Assembly: GCA_001557505.1 (NCBI GenBank)
Contig: LSAX01000007.1
Location: 1,054,001 to 1,118,000 of the forward strand
Direction: 5' to 3'
Source: Reticulascus tulasneorum
Taxonomy: Eukaryota; Ascomycota; Sordariomycetes; Glomerellales; Reticulascaceae
DNA: 64,000 nucleotides
Under the pieces are notes generated by a model. The model saw nothing but the letters and a program-made list of their open reading frames with translations. It made no database searches and was not told the DNA's origin. The translations under genes were made by a program, and so were the position numbers. Shown piece after piece: positions 1-11,976 of this stretch. Positions within the stretch are counted from its first letter, which is position 1, and each line of letters opens with the position of its first letter.

Positions 1-888
1 AATGTCACTCATCATGGCGATCATCAAGGGAGAGAGGCGACAAAAGTCTAATGGGGGGGCAAACTCTTGTGAATTTGTTCGTTCTACTGCTACCAGGCAC
101 GCATCTAATAAGACCGAGCTCACTTGAACCCTCGTCGGATGCGCCCATTCCAGTTCTTTCATCATCCGCAGCGGTTCTCCTACACTCTCCGTTTGATGTC
201 TTCGCTTCTGAAGCATCGTCATCCACTACTTCCTCCGTTGTCTTTGAACCCGAGGTCCTGAAGACAACACTTCCTCAAGGTACGGCCCCGAGAGCAGTTT
301 ACTGCTCTTCCCGTCTCGTCACCCGTCCACTTGAACAAGGGATCTAAGAAACAAGGATGAAACGACCGAACCGTCGCGGAATAGTCTCGATGGGTTATTC
401 CGCCCTTCCTATGTCTGTCTGAACTCCATCCCCGGGATATCCGTCTGCCCGCGGGAAACTCCTGCCTGTCTACATGACTTTTGGTGTGCCGCCGCCTTTG
501 CCATAGCGAGGCTTACATGGAACTTCTCTTCTATCTCCTGCCATCCCGCTGCGAAAAATCAAGAAGACACAGCTGGTGGTGATGGCAACGTGTTGCTTGT
601 AGTGGTGTCATGATTGGGGGGTTCGGTGCTCTGGGGTATTGGGGATTGGGATTACTAGTGTTTGTGTTGATCAGGGGTCTATATACACTTTGGGGTATTG
701 TGTTGTATGGTGCTATGTAGTGTCATGATCCGGGGTCGCAGGGGGCTGGGCTCTTCTTGGGTAAGATGCAGGTCCGTAGGGGCTGTCCTTGGAAAGACGG
801 CTGCTCCAAGCGCGTGGTGAATGGGGATGGGGGGCTTTCTGATAATCAAACATCTCGAAGCTTAGGCATGCTCAGAGGAGAACTGGAT
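1..888. other. Intergenic, no gene supported
   Basis: Only short open frames with no recognisable protein content are present on either strand. The last part (about 600-760) is G/T-rich on the plus strand and twice carries a GTGTCATGAT-type string (near 605 and 719). It lies downstream of the importin gene, whose stop is at 889-891, so part of it is probably that gene's 3' UTR. A gene entering from the left edge cannot be excluded. Confidence 0.5.
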
Positions 889-3800
889 TCAAGTTTGGGC
901 CATGACGCTAGCAGAGCCACCGAGTTGACGCTTGACTTGCTCGCGAGCCCATCGTGCAGTGTCGATGGTGCGAGGCTGGAACTCGCGGTTCGTCTTCGTC
1001 TCCTTGATCAGGGCTGTCAACCATTCTTGACGGAAGACGTCTACAAGCTCGCCGTTCGGGTAGGCATCGGCAAGATCACTGGTACTTATTAGCCGTCGGC
1101 AAGGAACGCGATTCGGACTTGTTACTCACCCTATGACACCCATCGCAGCCCGCATGAGCGCCTCGCTGCGGTTCATATCGCTTGCAATCATGTTGAGAAG
1201 CTGGAAGATCGATTGCACAAATGGTTGGAGAGTTGCCGCTGCAGAGTTTTGTTAGCACAAGCACAGCTGACATGTGGGAGGAGCACGCACTCTTGCCGCT
1301 GGACTTCATGGCACCAATAATGCCACCCCATGCATCCATAATTCCTTCCCGGAGAGAGATGACGTAGTCAAACATCTCGTATGGACCATCGTGGGTCGCA
1401 GTCACGGTCGCAGCCTGTTGCAAGACCTGTGCGATGACAGACAGGTAGGTCTCGAAGTGCCCTCCAATGGCGCCAGCAATGTCTCCGAAGCATTGAAGGA
1501 TAGCTGGCTTGAATTGATTGGACAAAGTGGTGCTCTATAAATTCGTTAGGAACTTAGTCTAGAGATAGTAGAGATGGGCGAAACCCAAAGTTGATACATA
1601 CCTTGAGATTGTGCAGCAAGTGGTTCATGAAGTTATCACAGTACGGCTGGCTGCGCTCTCCCATGGATCGTGTGAGATCGCTGACAAGGCCAATAGCCAT
1701 CGAACAAAGACTCGGCTCCTCCTGGTTGGCTAAGGCATTGTACAGGAACGGACTGAACGCATCCATGTATTTTGAGAAATCCTCTTCCATGGCGTTGGCA
1801 AGAGCGCTGATGGTAGCAAAGACCGCCTCTGGTACGCTGGACTTGCCACCGACGGTGCTCAGGATTTGCAGCAGAACCTGCATTATCCGGTCGCCCTGTG
1901 GGATAATCTCCTTGTCCAGTCGTTGAATGATTGCCTGCAGGACAGTGCAAAGACTCGTCTGCATATCAGACAAGGTAATCTTGTCCTCAACGCTAACAAC
2001 CTGGCTCTGCATTGGCAACGTTCCCTCCATACGTTCAATAACGACGCCGGACAGGGTGGCGATAGGCTGCATGCTCTCAGTCGCAGAGTTCTGGACGAAG
2101 ATGTTCAACACTTCGTAGGCAGCAGTGCGAACGGCCGAATCACAGTCGGGCCTAGCAGTGACCGCAAGCAGGTTCGTGACGCTCTGGTTGAAGTGTGGTG
2201 TAAGTGGGTTCTGGAGAGCGCCTGGATCGCCAGAGAATCTCTCTGCGAGGTTCATCAACGCCCAGCAGCAGGAAGAAGCCATCTTCGCGTTGCTCATCAG
2301 ACCGGCAAACAAAGACCGAATCAAAGGGTCGAGATGTTGGTTAGGGTCGATCGCCTCGGAGCAGGCCTCGGTAATACGGCCAAGAGCATATGCAGTCGAG
2401 TCCTTGACATGGAGCGAGCTGTCGTCCATCATGCCAATCAGAATAGGCAGAGCCTGTTTCACGATGGGATCCAGCACCTTCTCCTCTGGTCCCTCCATAA
2501 TGGCACCAAAGGCAGAAACAGCGGCATCCCGATTGTGCCAGTCCTCAGATCGGAGGTTACCTTCGACGAACTGAAGAACGGGTGCGATTACAACGCCACC
2601 AACGGCCTGGGCATAGAGCTGCAGAGATTGGTAGGCAGCACGGGACAGATTGTACTCGTCATCAGCAGCATCTTCGTCTTGCTTCGTGAGAAGCATCAGG
2701 AGGACGGGCACAACTTCGTTCGCTGCTACGCGCGCAAAGTTGTAGAACGGCCTCATTTGATCAGAGCTCTCGACCTGTTGAAACGGTTAGTCATCGGATT
2801 CTTAGTCCCGCCGAGCAGCCTGCAATCGTACCTGTGCGTTGTCATCCTCAATGGCAATTTCTTCCTCGCAGACTGTGCTCCAGAATTCGACAGCGAGCTT
2901 GGCAACATCCTCATCCTGGGCTTTCATGCCGAGAATGGTCAAACCGAACAGGGCCTTCTCCATGTAGAAGCGCATATTATCGTAGTAAAGGGCCATGATG
3001 CGATTCAAGCATCCAAATGCACCCTGCTGTATCCGCGAATCCTCCGCTTGTGTGGCCTCGCACACAACCTGCATGATGTAATTCCGTTCGCCTTCATGCT
3101 TGAAGTTATTTCCAACAAACTCGAGCGAATCGCCCAAAGCAGTGATGGCAGCCAGCCGAACCTCCTGGTTGGTCTCCTCCTTTCGAGCACCTTGAACGAC
3201 AGCCGTCAGGATGGCATTTGAGTGCGCAACAAGGGCTGTCCGGAGTTCCGGGTCTTGACCCTCGCAGATGTATCCGATCGCAGTCAGGGACGACTGCTTC
3301 TGGTGGTCGACTCCTTCGCTGACATTCTTCACGAGTATCCCCATCAGATCCTGCCACTGGCCACGCGGCAACTCGATTGCTGCAATGGATGAGATGACTT
3401 GTGCGGCGGCCTGGCCAGCCCGGGCGTTTGAGGATGCCAGGGTTTGTAGGGTGAGGGTTTTGACCTGGTTCTTGGTCTCTTCGTCAGTTTGTTGGAGCCA
3501 TTTTGCCTGAAGCTCTTGATGTCGGGCAAAGTCCCGGGCGGTAAAGGCATTCTTGAGAGCGATACCAGCAGCTGCTCGGATGTCGCCTTGTGCACTGTCG
3601 TTGGCTAGTTCTTGTACGAGGGTAGCGAGGTATAACGGCTGTTGGAGGGAGGAAGGTTAGCGCAGAGACAATCACGCCCGGCATCAGAAATCACCTACGA
3701 AGTTGTTCTCGGCAGCCTGTGTGAGTTGCTGCTCGGCAGCATTGCGCAAATTCGCGTCTGTGAAATGTCAGCTGTGCCGTCCCGAGCATTTGACGCGCCT

Positions 3801-3892
3801 CTGAAATGGGGGGAGTGTCTGGGCTGAGAGTAGAGGGACTCACCAGGTGACAGCGAATTGGCCAAGACCTGGTTGATTTCTGAGCTCGACAT
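889..3892 (-). CDS. KAP95: Importin subunit beta-1 (karyopherin Kap95)
   Basis: Nuclear import receptor: in this family the protein binds importin-alpha and cargo, docks on FG nucleoporins and releases cargo on Ran-GTP. I rebuilt seven exons on the minus strand: 3892-3844, 3757-3699, 3638-2832, 2774-1602, 1534-1291, 1238-1130 and 1078-889, giving 876 aa, close to the 861 aa of yeast Kap95. The N-terminus MSSSEINQVLANSLSPDANL and the following importin-N region, then all-helical HEAT-repeat sequence to the end, are typical. The open HEAT segments include LPRGQWQDLMGILVKNVSEG near residue 115 and EYNLSRAAYQSLQLYAQAVG in exon 4. Donors are GTGAGT, GTAGGT, GTACGA, GTATGT, GTGCGT and GTGAGT. The start at 3892 is the first ATG and matches the family N-terminus. 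The leader upstream is pyrimidine-rich on the coding strand. Function is confident by family; exon ends are hand-made. Confidence 0.95.
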
Positions 3893-6390
3893 GGTCGCCG
3901 ATCAATAGTTTGCAGGAAGAATGATTCGGTCCAGCGTCGATAAGGTTCAGTTGTTTGACAGCCCGCACGTGTCAGAGGCAGCGGAGACGCGGGGGGGGGT
4001 GGGAAGGACAATCTCGCGACGAGGGCGGGAGCCTCGAGAGAGAGCGAGATGTAGAGAGAGAGTGAGAGTCCAACACAACGGGTAAGATGGAATCCTTTTT
4101 CTTGCAGAAGGAAAACCGGACTCGAATTTCCTTGCAGAAAGTGTGGTTGTAAAGGGTGTCGGTGAATGACAGATGGATGCGAAAGTGGAAAGAGAGCGGT
4201 GCGGGCGACCTTTGATTTGCGGGTGTTGTGTTGACGATCACAAGCCGTGCGTGGGCCTGGGTTTTTTTCTCCCCTACCGCCACTTTCTCTGCTGCCTTAG
4301 TACTTGACCGAATAGGGCGTTTCGTTTAATGAATGTGGAGAAGGAGAGAGAGTAAGAGTGAGAGAGGAGACAGAGAGGGTTTATGGCTCGCACCAAATGT
4401 CCGATTGGGAAAGATGTTTCTTGGAGGGGCGAGGGGGGGGAGAGGAGAGGGAGCTTGCTTGGATGCAACCTTTTGGGGGGGGGTTTCTTTTTTCCTCTAG
4501 AAGAAAGGCAAACACACAAAATAGCAGAAATTCCGTGGGAAAGAAGATGCGGGAAAAAGGTTGGACGGAGGAAGCGTTTGTTGGAAAAAACGAAGGTTTC
4601 TTTTTGCAAAGGGCTGTCTGTGAATGGAGGTAATGAACTGGGGGGAAACGTCAAGAATTGGACTGAACCGGACTGGCCTGGATGGGCAGCCTTCACTGGA
4701 TTGGGGGGGAGGGACCTGAAATGCGGGACCTCTCTGATGCTGCTACTTTTCCATTCCATAAGCGACCTCGGAGTAACTTCGCTTACGCATCTCGCTACCA
4801 AGTCTACCTGCCGCGGCGCCCCGGTCGCCATGAAGACACGCGTACCGGGGGATCGTGGGCTATGATTCACACTGTAGCTGCCTGTGCCCGTCCTGATTCA
4901 TCCATTTCATGGTCATGTACCCAGTGTGTGTGGTGCGTGTTGTTAGGTACATTAAGGTAACTTAGCTATTAGGTAGTGGGTATTAGGTGGGTAGGTAGGC
5001 AGTCATGATGCTAAACTGGAGCCCATCTCACCACACCACCACCCACTGCACCCACCACCCACCCACTGGAGCCTCCAGTCTGAATCCCCCATGAAACCCC
5101 ACTTGAAGGGGGGTCAGTGAAGGCTCGTGCATCCCATCTTCAACAACCGCCCCGTCTCTCCTTCAGGGCTGACCACCCAGAGCTCCCGTGAAACATATCG
5201 ATTGGCTATAGATGGCGGTCTGTGATAAAGCAGATCTCACATTCTCCAAGATTCCACCATGCACTCCAGACCTTTTCATCACGAAGGTAAAGTTCTGCTG
5301 TCTGCCTAAGGCACCGCACGTTACGTCAAAATACCATAAGCAGAGCCCGCCATCCGGACTACCAACCAACCAACCAACCAATCAACCCAATATGCACCTC
5401 TAGAGCAAGACGACGTGTTGCGATAGCGTGGTAAGAAAAGGGTGTGTCTCAGACCTTTCTGCCTTATTGCCCAGTTGCCGGCTGCCTGTCGTATTCGGCC
5501 AGGGGGGCACATTCGCGATCCCGTGATGCTAAGCCAGTCCTCGTCGCCGCTCACTCAGAATCCTTATGAAATCCTGGAACTGTGACCCATCAGCGTCTGG
5601 TAGGAATGACTAGCTCTGTGGACGACCTCCATCGACAAATTAACGTAGTCACTCTTTGAATCTTAGTCACGGGTAGACCTGGGCCGCTTGCAGAGTCGTT
5701 GCGGGTCCCGTCCTCGAAGCGGAATCCTTCCCCTTCGCCAACGTGCATGCAGACCATCACTGCTTAGTCTAAGCGCTCACATGCTGAGAGTGGCCGCATC
5801 CGATGTTCTAGACTCTTTTCCGAAGGACCTTGCTTTAGACGAAGCGTAACAACTTCATTTGACGGCAGGGATGATATGCAGGATCAAATCTTCTGGTACC
5901 GACTACAAGTCCCTCCTTGAATCCACAATGATTTATCCACACACATCACAAAAAAAGAAGCGGAACTAATAGTACTTTGAAAGTGTAAGTGTCTTTGTGA
6001 TTGTCCGAGGACATCAATCATCTAATGCTATCGTCGTCGTGACGTCTGGCTGATATGTACAAATGCACATCAACCCCCGCCTTGTCTCGCGGAGAAGATG
6101 TGCTTCTTCTATATGTGTAGTGTGACTCCAAACATTACCATCCCCTGGAGAGTATCATCTCCAAAACCATCCCAAATGCTCAAAAAGAAGTGAATATACA
6201 CAGTTGACAGTCCTTCCGTGGAAGGATGCATGAGAAAAGAAGGGAATAGAAGATAAAACACCCCAAACTGGCTCGCTTGCCGCTCAGCTCGTGCCTGTTG
6301 ACGGATGATTGACATCATGTTGGTATCTAATTGAAGCTCAATTGAACTTCCATTGAACTTCAACTGATGCCAAGTTGGTGCCAAGACGCG
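3893..6390. other. Intergenic: importin promoter and ferric-reductase 3' flank
   Basis: No gene is supported in this 2.5 kb. From about 4010 to 4460 the plus strand is strongly GA-rich (CT-rich on the coding strand of the importin gene), as in many fungal promoters and 5' leaders. Several G runs occur near 3990, 4430 and 4480. From about 4970 to 5070 there are CACC/GGTAGG-like low-complexity stretches. An open frame of 198 codons at 4274-4870 on the minus strand reads through this biased sequence and has no family features. Confidence 0.6.
5361..5388. repeat. (CCAA)n microsatellite
   Basis: Short run of ACCA/CCAA tetranucleotides, about six units, ending in a degenerate ATCAACCC. It lies in non-coding sequence and is probably a slippage repeat. 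Confidence 0.8.
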
Positions 6391-8283
6391 TCAATACGTA
6401 AAGCTCTCCTCAACAAAATCCACAACCGAGTTCTCGGCTTGCACCTCGCGAACAGCGCTCCGAACATCATCGGCTAGAGCACCGGGGCCACACACCGTGA
6501 CGCACATAGCGCCGAACTGGTCGTGGACCTCCTTCCTCAGGAGCAGGGAGATGTTGGGGCGGCCCGGGAACATCTGCACCGTGGACGACGCGGATATGAT
6601 CTCGCGCGGATTCTTGGGCCGCGTGATGAAAAGCTGTATCCGGAGGATGTCCTTGCGGTGCGGCATGCGGAGGATGCTGTCCATCCAGGGCCGTACCCAC
6701 TCGAGGGCCTCGTAGTCCCGCACGATCCATACAAGTGTGATTCTCCGCGTGGCGATGATGCCCTTGTTGAACCCGTCGATGAGGGGTCGGAGATAGGAGA
6801 TCTGGTGCGTGATGCCTGTGGATCCTGCGAAGAGCACGGCGTGGCCGTAGCTGTCGAGTGAGTGGTGGCCAGCATACGGGCCTTCCACCGCTGCGCGGAG
6901 GCGGATGGCACGATTGCCGTCAGAGCGCGCTTTGTTGTATAGTTTGCGTGTGAAGCCGGTCTGAGCGCCAATGACGAACGAAATAGAGGTGGTGGTATTC
7001 TTGCGGTCGATGGCGTTGGGCGATTTCTCTTCCATTTCTGTGATTGGAAGGCTGCGACGGTCCGGTACATGCTCTACCCAGGCGATGGAGAAGGGGTGGC
7101 TCTCAAGAGGGTTGATGCCCAGGAAGCGGAGGTAAGCGTGAGTGCCGGGCTTGACATCGACGTAGCGTGGCAGGTTCATGGTAACACGTGTGCACTCGCC
7201 GGGCATGGGCTCGACAACGGCTTCGGTGAAACCCTTGTCTGACCAGTTGACGTATGCCAGGCGGAGCATGCGTGCCATTCGTTCGGCAAACCAGAGCGAC
7301 ATGATCGCCATGATCCAAGGCAGTTGGGGGAGTCCGCCGGGGAGCGCAGCTGCTGCACAATGGATCCAGGTGCATACGAAGATGACGAACGCCAGGATGA
7401 TGTGGAAACTGAGGAACGTCTCGTAAAACGCATGTCGAAGCGGACCCAGTGAGAGGATCAGGAGGATGACGAGTGCCACCGTGCCCAACATTCCGGCGCC
7501 GATGAACAGGTCGTTGAAGACCCTCGAACAGATCGCCTCCCATCCGCCGTCGGCAAATTGAACCACTGCCCAGGCGATGGTGTGAATGATCGACTCGATC
7601 ACCACCATGCGTCCCATCCAACGGTGGAGAAGGTTATAAGTGTCGAAGCTGACCTGCAACAAGGCGATAAGGGGGTTGTTGCGACCGGCCATGATGATGA
7701 GAGGCACCATGTTGACCACCGCCAGAGTGCCCGATCGGCCTCGCAGCTCAGCACAAAAGGCGAACCGGTTCTCATTCTGCCAGTTCAGGGCGAACATGTA
7801 GATGATGTTGCTCCCGAGATAGACACTCAACAGTATGCTGTGTAGGCGGGACGGGAGAGTGCCCACGTTGACAGCGGTCGACAGCTTGATCTCCCTGTTG
7901 TGTCTCTTTTTCCAGAGCGGCGCATATATCAGGTTCTTCTTCAAGCTCGGCATCCAACTCCACTGTGATACCTTCCAATAGCCCTGCTTCTCGCCTGCGA
8001 CTGACATCGCTGAAACGTGCCGTAACTGTGCCCATGCCAGTTGCCCTATCCTGATGAGAAGGACGGTTAGGGCGATGATGCCCAAACTCCACCACAAGGC
8101 ATCCCTGAAGAGTAAATTCATGGGCTGGTTGACGCCGTTTAGAGCCGAGTGGTACGGCGCTATTGTCGACGTCGAAGCCGCCTCTCCCGCGCCCGTCGTT
8201 GCGTCATGTCCTCCCCGTGCCTCCAGTACCACTGTGGGTATGAGGTCTTCTAAGCCAGCGAGCCTGCGCCGGTGAGTGGCCAT
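6391..8283 (-). CDS. Ferric reductase-type transmembrane oxidoreductase (FRE family)
   Basis: Single-exon 630 aa protein of the ferric reductase/NADPH oxidase family, which moves electrons from NADPH through FAD and two hemes across a membrane, usually to reduce extracellular Fe(III) or Cu(II) before uptake. Membrane segments lie near residues 62-82, 150-166, 188-200, 222-242, 260-280, 292-308 and 322-334. The paired heme-ligand histidines are visible as H220/H234 and H294/H308, spaced 14 residues in each helix. The FAD-binding motif HPFSIA is at 396-401. A nucleotide-binding stretch AVLFAGSTGITHQISYL follows near 480, and the C-terminus ends in EESFTY. All core residues are present. The long N-terminus lacks an obvious signal peptide. 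I saw no clear iron-responsive GATA cluster in the leader, so the substrate is not fixed. Confidence 0.9.
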   Translation of the reverse strand: MATHRRRLAGLEDLIPTVVLEARGGHDATTGAGEAASTSTIAPYHSALNGVNQPMNLLFRDALWWSLGIIALTVLLIRIGQLAWAQLRHVSAMSVAGEKQGYWKVSQWSWMPSLKKNLIYAPLWKKRHNREIKLSTAVNVGTLPSRLHSILLSVYLGSNIIYMFALNWQNENRFAFCAELRGRSGTLAVVNMVPLIIMAGRNNPLIALLQVSFDTYNLLHRWMGRMVVIESIIHTIAWAVVQFADGGWEAICSRVFNDLFIGAGMLGTVALVILLILSLGPLRHAFYETFLSFHIILAFVIFVCTWIHCAAAALPGGLPQLPWIMAIMSLWFAERMARMLRLAYVNWSDKGFTEAVVEPMPGECTRVTMNLPRYVDVKPGTHAYLRFLGINPLESHPFSIAWVEHVPDRRSLPITEMEEKSPNAIDRKNTTTSISFVIGAQTGFTRKLYNKARSDGNRAIRLRAAVEGPYAGHHSLDSYGHAVLFAGSTGITHQISYLRPLIDGFNKGIIATRRITLVWIVRDYEALEWVRPWMDSILRMPHRKDILRIQLFITRPKNPREIISASSTVQMFPGRPNISLLLRKEVHDQFGAMCVTVCGPGALADDVRSAVREVQAENSVVDFVEESFTY

Positions 8284-11217
8284 CTCTTGATTGTTGTGCC
8301 TCCGGGGAAGCTGAATGGAAAGGTGGGTGGTGGTGATAGTGCCTGAAGGAGTAACAAGGCAAAGACGGTGTGCCGATGGGACTGGGTCTTAAGCCGCGGG
8401 GTCTGTAGGTAATCTACAAATCCTTCAAGTGTTCCACCTCCAGAACCATCCGGGGAAGACCGAAGAAAGTAAGCTGCTATCGAACAATGCACAATCTCAT
8501 TGTGGGGCGAGTGACGAGAAAAGGGAAAAGGGAAAAGGGCAGTGCAGTGAGCTGGTCCCGGACGAATAGTGCAGGCCTGTCTTTGTGTGTCTGGTTTGAG
8601 CCAGAGATAGTGACGTGAACGTGTGTCTCGGGTTGTGTCAGGAATGTGCCCAACCTTAACGGCCAATATCTGTCTCTGATGATATCGATATGGTCCGAGT
8701 GCCGAAGCGCCGATCCTGTCGAGAGACCTGTTGATTTGCTGTTCGCACTTTAAAGGAAGGTAGGCCGATCTCTATATCTAACCTTGGCTTGCAAGGAGGC
8801 CGAAATTGGGTTGGTTGAAGAGTTCTGCTGGGTGTTGCAGTCGCGATTTCCTAATTCGGAAGACTGTGAAGCGATGCCAATGTAAGTGAATTCCCTCCCA
8901 AAAAAAATCGGTGGCGTTGAGGAGCCGTGTGGACTTCGGGGTCAAAGTGCAAAAGATTGTCTTGCGAAAAAAGAGTGTTGCTGGATAACCGGAAAGAGCG
9001 AGCACAGCAAGCTTCTGGTCAAATGAAAGTAAACTGGAAGAGTTTGCCAGGTGATTCGACTGGGAATCACGAAGGAAGCGGACTGGGTGAGTGCAGGGTC
9101 GTGGTTTGTTTGCTTGCGTGCGGTGTGCTTGCGAGACAAAATTCGGGCCAGGGTCAAGGGATGATCGGTGGATGAATGAATGTTTCTGGACCTCGATTCA
9201 CAACAAACAATAAAAAATCCCAGCCTTCTGAGAAAATCCGAATGAACAGACTTGCACACGCAACCGACAATGAGAATGGAGAGAGAGGATGAGAGAGAGA
9301 GACGACGCAGAAAGATGACAGAAAATAGATACGGATGAGCACGACGTAAGGATCTTAAGAGACAGGCAAGCCAACAAACTCCCAGCCTGCCAACCAAACT
9401 TACCACCAGCCGACCTACCCACCTACCTAGTTTTACGGAGCACAGAGGCCAGTCCTTGGCTATCGTGGTCCCTGAGAGAAAGCTGCACTTCCCCCTGGAC
9501 GGTGATGAGTGGCGTGCAGGGCCGAAAAGCAAGGTAGCGGGGACCAGCTAAGCAGGGCTCGCTCATCCTGAATGACGGTTCGCTCAACGAAAGACACGCA
9601 TCTGCATACCTAGACTGGGGGCTCTGGAATCTTACCTCCCCCGTTCCCCCTCCCCGCTCCGACCAGGGAAGGCCCTTGACTGCCAATCAATTACGGATCA
9701 TCGTCTGATCTGGGTGGCCGCTGAGGCTGAGCCCGTCCGCCCATTCGTCCATTCGCTCGGCATGGCACGAGAGTCAGGGAGAGCCCAAATAGAAGAGCAT
9801 GAGGGATCGATAGGACGTGGGGCTACCCGTCGGTGCTGTGGCTTTCGGGCGGCGATTTCAAGTGTCAATGCAGCTGAGCCAAACAAGCAAGCTGACTGGC
9901 CCGCTGTTTCCAACGCCGCGCCACTTATGGCCGCCTATGAAGGACTGATTGGTGTAAACTGATTCAGGGGAAAGACGGGATTCTCCCTCCTATTTGGCCT
10001 AGCCTACAAAACCGTACCAGTCAACTCTTTATTCTGACTGGGGACGGACCTGACTTGCTAACTTGGCGACTTCTTTCTTCCCAGGACGAGGGTCTGGACT
10101 GGGTCAAGCATCCTCTGCTTCTACTCGCATTAGTCCAGGCCGGTTTCCCAGCCGCCAGTAAACACGACCCAACGGGCTCGCCATTGGGAGAGCATTTGAT
10201 TGGCTGCTTGACGACCATGGTCATGGACTTGCCTATCATAGTCTTTCGCCCAGGGCTAGGCACCGATGGCAGGCAAGGGCCTTGTAATCCGCACGTCTCC
10301 GTAAGAACTTACGATGGTGGGTTTAGTCCGTGGGAAGGGCACATGCAAGAATAGGGAGCAGGTTCATGGGCTCCACGCACAGAGCAGATACGAACAAACA
10401 CGTCGAGACAGCTGCAAAATAGCCCATGCCCGCTGCAGGTCCCAGCTGCAATGCTGCGGACGGTCCGGAAAGAGAACGTAGGCACACCGAGTCGGATGCT
10501 TCCGGTCGTCTATGCCATTTTGTGCTCCCTGCCCTTCGTGGATCGATTGATCATACGGGAGATTGAAAACAGATTCTCCCATGACTTATTATTGAAGAGT
10601 CTCCCTTGTGAAGATCCCCAATACGTACTGTACTGCCCCAGGCCGGTTCCAATCAATGACGGACCAGGGTCCCAGTGAGTTGGAAATGACCAGTTCATCT
10701 ATTCCCCCATATTTCTTGTCTGACATTATGATGTCGCGAGGCCAAGCTTTTAAGTACGTCGCAGAGTAAATGACCCAGAACCCGGCCGAGTCGTCCCGGG
10801 AAATCACATTGTCACTACCAACGGAGCAAGATTCCAAAGAATAAATGCCAGAAAGGACCATATTCACCAGTCAGATCAGGTAATCCATTGGCCTTCAGAC
10901 CTATCGTGATATGAACTCATTTGACATCGCCCGTCCACTGTTTCAGGGAAATATATCATCCGCTCGGTACGATTTCGCCATTGTGAAGCTCCTCCTTCAA
11001 AGCATTGGGGACTTTCATGAGGCCTCTGAAATGGCGGGGCATTCCTCTTACTGGTCTTTGGGGTCGAGCTCACTGAATGCCTGACCAGGAAAATGTCTGC
11101 CTCAGGCCCACATAGATGGAGCTTTGCGGCATGATGATCGCCTCCAAGGACCGGAAAATTCCATAGCATCAACGGACAACCTTCAACATCCTTTGCACAG
11201 CCATTGAGCTCTCAACC
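8284..11217. other. Intergenic: divergent promoters of ferric reductase and MIC19
   Basis: Nearly 3 kb without a supported gene, between two divergently transcribed genes. The minus-strand open frame at 8942-9532 (196 codons) is rich in R, S, L and C, has no domain and overlaps TC-rich sequence, so I do not call it. From about 9280 to 9430 there are GAGA and CCAACC low-complexity stretches. Confidence 0.6.
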
Positions 11218-11887
11218 ATGGGGTCCAGCGAGTCCAAGCCGTCTCCCAACACACCCCCACATCTGTGGAAGGGGTAGGTCCAATCTTTAATTGCAATCTA
11301 CTCTATCGCACCAACTGACCATCCATGAGCAGCTCTGCACCGACCGGCGTGTCCCACGACCTTATCGAGTCGCTCCAGTCCAGCAACGAGGTACGTCGGA
11401 CCACCCTCCCCCGGCACTCTTTCCCTCCTAGTCGCCGCATTGCCCCCCTGACATCGCCACAACACGCATCATCATGGCATGACTGACTTGAGCGCGCACA
11501 CAGACAGACACATCACGCTCGCAGCTGCTGGAGCTCCAAGTCCAAGCCCGCGTAGCCGAGGAACTAAAGAAGCTGCACGCGAAAGAGTCGGAGGTTTTGA
11601 AGGAAGCGCACGAGAAGCTCGCCACTGAAGACGCGCAAAAGGATGGCAGCCAGCAGGGCGTGAGCCGCCAGGCCGTGTCGAAGGAGGTTGAGGCATTAAG
11701 GGCCAGGCTCGAGACCCGCAAGCAACTGCGTAACTTGCCTGAGACCGTCGAGACTGCGCGGAGCGAGGTGATCAGGTGCTTGCGCGAGCATGACCGGCGG
11801 CCGTTGGATTGCTGGAAGGAGGTTGAGCGCTTTAAGGACGAGGTGAAGCGGCTGGAGAAGGATTGGGTGGAGAGAGTTGTGTCGTAG
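11218..11887 (+). CDS. MIC19: MICOS complex subunit Mic19 (DUF1690 family)
   Basis: Component of the mitochondrial contact site and cristae organising system at the inner membrane. Three exons: 11218-11273, 11333-11390 and 11504-11887, giving 165 aa. The N-terminus MGSSESKPS carries Gly2 in a myristoylation-like context, as is usual in the family. A conserved segment VSHDLIESLQSSNETDTSRS is formed across the second intron. A long charged coiled coil covers about residues 50-110. The C-terminal part has two cysteines in EVIRCLREHDRRPLDCWKEV, spaced CX10C as in a half CHCH motif, and ends EKDWVERVVS. Donors are GTAGGT and GTACGT. It runs tail-to-tail with the TYW3 gene, 89 bp between stops. Confidence 0.9.
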
Positions 11888-11976
11888 GAGGGAGCGTGGC
11901 ATTTGTAGGGCTTGTATCATATGGCATGGCTGGGAAGATAAAAAAAAAACTGTATAGAGCGGTAATGGACTGGGAT

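Noticed and set aside
1866..3221. 451-codon plus-strand open frame
   Set aside because: It is antisense to the importin beta-1 exons, whose protein is clearly conserved; the plus-strand frame has no domain.
4274..4870. 198-codon minus-strand frame
   Set aside because: Lies in CT-biased promoter DNA, has low-complexity composition and no family features.
8942..9532. 196-codon minus-strand frame
   Set aside because: R/S/L/C-rich product typical of translated TC-rich DNA; no domain or splice support.
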